A stretch of 7,004 nucleotides of DNA from Gammaproteobacteria bacterium (GTDB lineage: Bacteria; Pseudomonadota; Gammaproteobacteria; Pseudomonadales; Pseudohongiellaceae): positions 1 to 7,004 of the forward strand of contig NZNL01000061.1 of assembly GCA_002694855.1 (NCBI GenBank). The letters run 5' to 3'. The notes beneath the pieces are model-generated. The model saw nothing but the letters and a program-made list of their open reading frames with translations, made no database searches and was not told the origin of the DNA. Shown here one piece after another: positions 5,099 to 7,004 of this stretch. The stretch's first letter is position 1. Every line of letters begins with the position of its first letter. Both the position numbers and the translations under genes were made by a program.

Positions 5099-6829
5099 TT
5101 ATAAGGTGACGATTTGCTCGATAACTTGTTGGCGTATCTCTTTCTTGGCTATTTTGCCGGAAGCAATGCGTGGTAATTGTTTATATTGGAAATAGAAACG
5201 CTCCGGTATTTTGAAAGTGGCTATCTTAGAGCTCAGAAATTCTTTCAGTTCTGCACCGCTTAAGGTTTGACTTCCTTTTAGCATAACTGAGGCACAGGGG
5301 ACTTCGCCCAGCCGATCATCTGGGATCCCATAAACAGAAACCTCGCTAACGGCAGGGTGTTCAGTGATAGCATATTCCACCTCGGCACAGCCGATATTCT
5401 CACCGCCACGAATGACAATATCCTTGGCGCGATCGAGAATTACCAGAAATCCCAGGTTATCTAGCATGCCTATGTCACCGGTGTGGAACCATCCGTCTGT
5501 TATCACTTCGGCGGTGGATTCAGGTTGATTCCAGTACCCCTTCATTATAGTTGGCCCTTTAATACAAATTTCTCCTTTTTGACCGTTAGGCAGTTCATTA
5601 TTGTCCTCGTCAATGATGCACATCGAAGTGACAGGCGGAGTAGGGCGACCAGTACTATTGGGTTTCGCTTCGTAAAACCCTCCGGAAATGATGGCGCCGA
5701 TGGCGTTTGTTTCAGTGAGGCCATAGCCTAAACCCGGGATTGCTACTTCGGGAAATTTTTGGAGCATCATCATTAGATGTTCCGGAGGCCTCGGTGCACC
5801 GCCACTCTGAACTCCTCTTAAGCTGCTGATGTCAGTGGTCGAAAACTTTGGAGACTGCATGATTTCCCAAGTCATAGTCGGCACTCCATGAAAGACGGAG
5901 ATACGCTCTTGTTCAATCAGTTCCAGCGCTTTTTCCGGATCCCACTTGTACATCATCACAAACTTTCTAAGACTGATGAAGCTAGCCAAAAACTGTGCAT
6001 GACTTCCTGTAACATGGAACAGTGGAACATTGGCCAGAATAGCAGGCTGATATTCCGGGTTTTCTTCGACCAATTCAGGCCGGAGAATTTCGTTAATTTC
6101 TTTGGCGAATTTCCATGTGTACAGTGCATTTATAATATTACGATGCGTTGAAAGCACACCTTTAGGCATCCCGGTGGACCCAGATGTGTACATTATCGAG
6201 GCGTTATCTTCGGGATCTACTCCAAGCTGTTTTATTTCTTCGTCAGATAGGGGGTCTACCCCGTCGAATAAACTGTAGAACTCAGGGAAACCCGTTTCTG
6301 ATTCCGGTCTGATCAAGGCGATTTCTATTTCATGTCTATCTAAATAGGGTGTTATATGTTGAAAACGCGCTTGATCGACAAAGATTAGCTTACTACCACT
6401 ATCTTGTAGACCGTACTCCAGCTCAGCGCCTTTCCACCATGAGTTCATAGGTACAACGACTCCCCCAAATAAGGTTATTGCCATGTAGGCAACGCACCAT
6501 TCAGGGGAATTGCGCGCAATAATCGATATTCGGTCACCGGGCTCCATCCCATACCGTTCGATTAAAACCCGGGCGAGACTCCGGGCCATGTCGTGAACTT
6601 TTTGGAAGGTGTGGCGATCTTCGAGATAGACCAAAAAAGTCTTGTCTGCGTCCTGAAGTGCTAGGTCATACAGCTCACCTAGGTTGTGGGGAGCATTGCT
6701 GAATACTTCAAATTCTTGACCATTAATGATTTCGGAATGAGTTTCGAGTGGGGCGCCTGGCGACTTATGTTTCGCTACGATGTCTCGAAGCTTTTCCAGG
6801 TCCCTTTGAATTTCTTCGTCGCTTAGCAT
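5099..6829 (-). CDS. Acyl-CoA synthetase (AMP-forming), class I adenylate-forming enzyme
   Basis: This 576-residue protein activates a carboxylic acid to the acyl-adenylate and then to the CoA thioester. The family core is complete: the P-loop Y-T-S-G-S-T-G-M-P-K-G at 214-224, L-F-H-V-T-G near 270-275, the adenine-binding Y-G-L-T-E at 369-373, W-F-H-T-G-D at 447-452 and the hinge D-R-A-K-D at 466-470. It continues with R-G-G-E-N-I at 474-479 and the C-terminal A-S-G-K-I with catalytic K559. There is no signal peptide, so it is cytoplasmic or membrane-associated. Length and motifs fit fatty-acid or aryl-acid CoA ligases of the FadD/Fcs-like group; the substrate cannot be read from sequence. 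The start ATG at 6829 is 9 bp past the stop of the upstream MDR gene and has no clear Shine-Dalgarno, so translation is probably coupled to that gene. No strong terminator is seen after its stop. Confidence 0.95.
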   Translation of the reverse strand: MLSDEEIQRDLEKLRDIVAKHKSPGAPLETHSEIINGQEFEVFSNAPHNLGELYDLALQDADKTFLVYLEDRHTFQKVHDMARSLARVLIERYGMEPGDRISIIARNSPEWCVAYMAITLFGGVVVPMNSWWKGAELEYGLQDSGSKLIFVDQARFQHITPYLDRHEIEIALIRPESETGFPEFYSLFDGVDPLSDEEIKQLGVDPEDNASIMYTSGSTGMPKGVLSTHRNIINALYTWKFAKEINEILRPELVEENPEYQPAILANVPLFHVTGSHAQFLASFISLRKFVMMYKWDPEKALELIEQERISVFHGVPTMTWEIMQSPKFSTTDISSLRGVQSGGAPRPPEHLMMMLQKFPEVAIPGLGYGLTETNAIGAIISGGFYEAKPNSTGRPTPPVTSMCIIDEDNNELPNGQKGEICIKGPTIMKGYWNQPESTAEVITDGWFHTGDIGMLDNLGFLVILDRAKDIVIRGGENIGCAEVEYAITEHPAVSEVSVYGIPDDRLGEVPCASVMLKGSQTLSGAELKEFLSSKIATFKIPERFYFQYKQLPRIASGKIAKKEIRQQVIEQIVTL

Positions 6830-6838
6830 GGTGTAGTG

Positions 6839-7004
6839 TTACTCGGCCTGTATCTCCAGCGTAACTTTGCCTAATACTTTTCGTTCAGTGAAGACGTTGA
6901 ACGCAGCAACATAATCTTCCATAGGAAAAGATTCAGTTACTATCGGGCGAAGCTTATCCTCATCATACAACTGCATGAGTTCCTTGAAATTTTGTTCGTA
7001 TTCA
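6839..7004 (-). CDS. MDR-family oxidoreductase (zinc alcohol dehydrogenase / quinone oxidoreductase type), C-terminal fragment
   Basis: On the minus strand an open frame enters from the window edge and runs 54 codons to a TAA at 6841-6839. No start codon lies in the window at a place that would make a full gene, so this is the 3' end of a longer gene. The peptide contains L-M-Q-L-Y-D-E-D-K-L-R-P-I-V, then E-S-F-P-M-E-D-Y-V-A-A-F and ends E-R-K-V-L-G-K-V-T-L-E-I. This is the characteristic C-terminus of medium-chain dehydrogenase/reductase enzymes such as NADPH:quinone oxidoreductases: G-K-L-x-P motif, F-P-L-x-E-(A)-x-A helix and G-K-V-V-L ending. The next gene starts 9 bp downstream, so the two form an operon, suggesting a reductase working on the same substrate or its CoA ester. 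Cofactor and zinc sites are outside the window. Confidence 0.85.
   Translation of the reverse strand, partial: EYEQNFKELMQLYDEDKLRPIVTESFPMEDYVAAFNVFTERKVLGKVTLEIQAE

Noticed and set aside
5483..6151. Plus-strand open frames of 80-90 codons (5483-5731, 5888-6151) opposite the acyl-CoA synthetase
   Set aside because: They lie wholly within a complete, motif-rich gene on the other strand and show no recognisable protein features.

Overview
This window looks like chromosomal DNA of a moderate-GC proteobacterium. A gammaproteobacterium, possibly an uncultivated marine lineage, is my best guess. That rests on the mix of genes (a secreted tandem-VOC protein, a Tas-like aldo/keto reductase, a Serratia-type secreted nuclease homologue, a small charged protein of gammaproteobacterial appearance) and on compact SD-led gene spacing; it is inference, not a taxonomic assignment. 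I see no tRNA, rRNA, insertion sequence, integrase or CRISPR array.

Plus strand, 1-4649: six co-directional genes. In order they are the 3' part of a gene of unknown function carrying an HGDSRG motif, a single-domain rhodanese, a Tat-exported protein with two VOC (glyoxalase/dioxygenase fold) domains, a Tas-like aldo/keto reductase, a secreted homologue of the Serratia non-specific nuclease whose active site is altered, and a fumarylacetoacetate-hydrolase-family enzyme. From the VOC gene onward the spacing is tight (27 bp, then an overlap, then 18 bp) and three of the genes have clear Shine-Dalgarno sequences, so 995-4649 is probably one transcription unit. The 88-bp gap before the VOC gene is where a separate promoter could sit.

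Convergent junction, 4650-4710: 61 bp framed by an 8-bp perfect inverted repeat (4638-4645 / 4700-4707).

Minus strand, 7004-4711: the 3' end of an MDR-type (zinc alcohol dehydrogenase / quinone oxidoreductase) gene, then 9 bp later a complete acyl-CoA synthetase. After a 148-bp AT-rich gap with two inverted repeats and a possible promoter comes a 79-codon gene for a highly charged small protein.

Taken together, the FAH hydrolase, aldo/keto reductase, VOC protein, acyl-CoA synthetase and MDR reductase suggest breakdown of an organic acid or aromatic-type substrate, but no complete pathway is visible. The most unusual item is the nuclease homologue. Its fold landmarks and cysteines are kept, while the catalytic His of the DRGH motif and the metal-binding Asn are both Arg. 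Second is the VOC protein, in which each domain ends in the same C-x9-C glycine-rich loop and domain 1 lacks a His at the usual first metal-ligand position.
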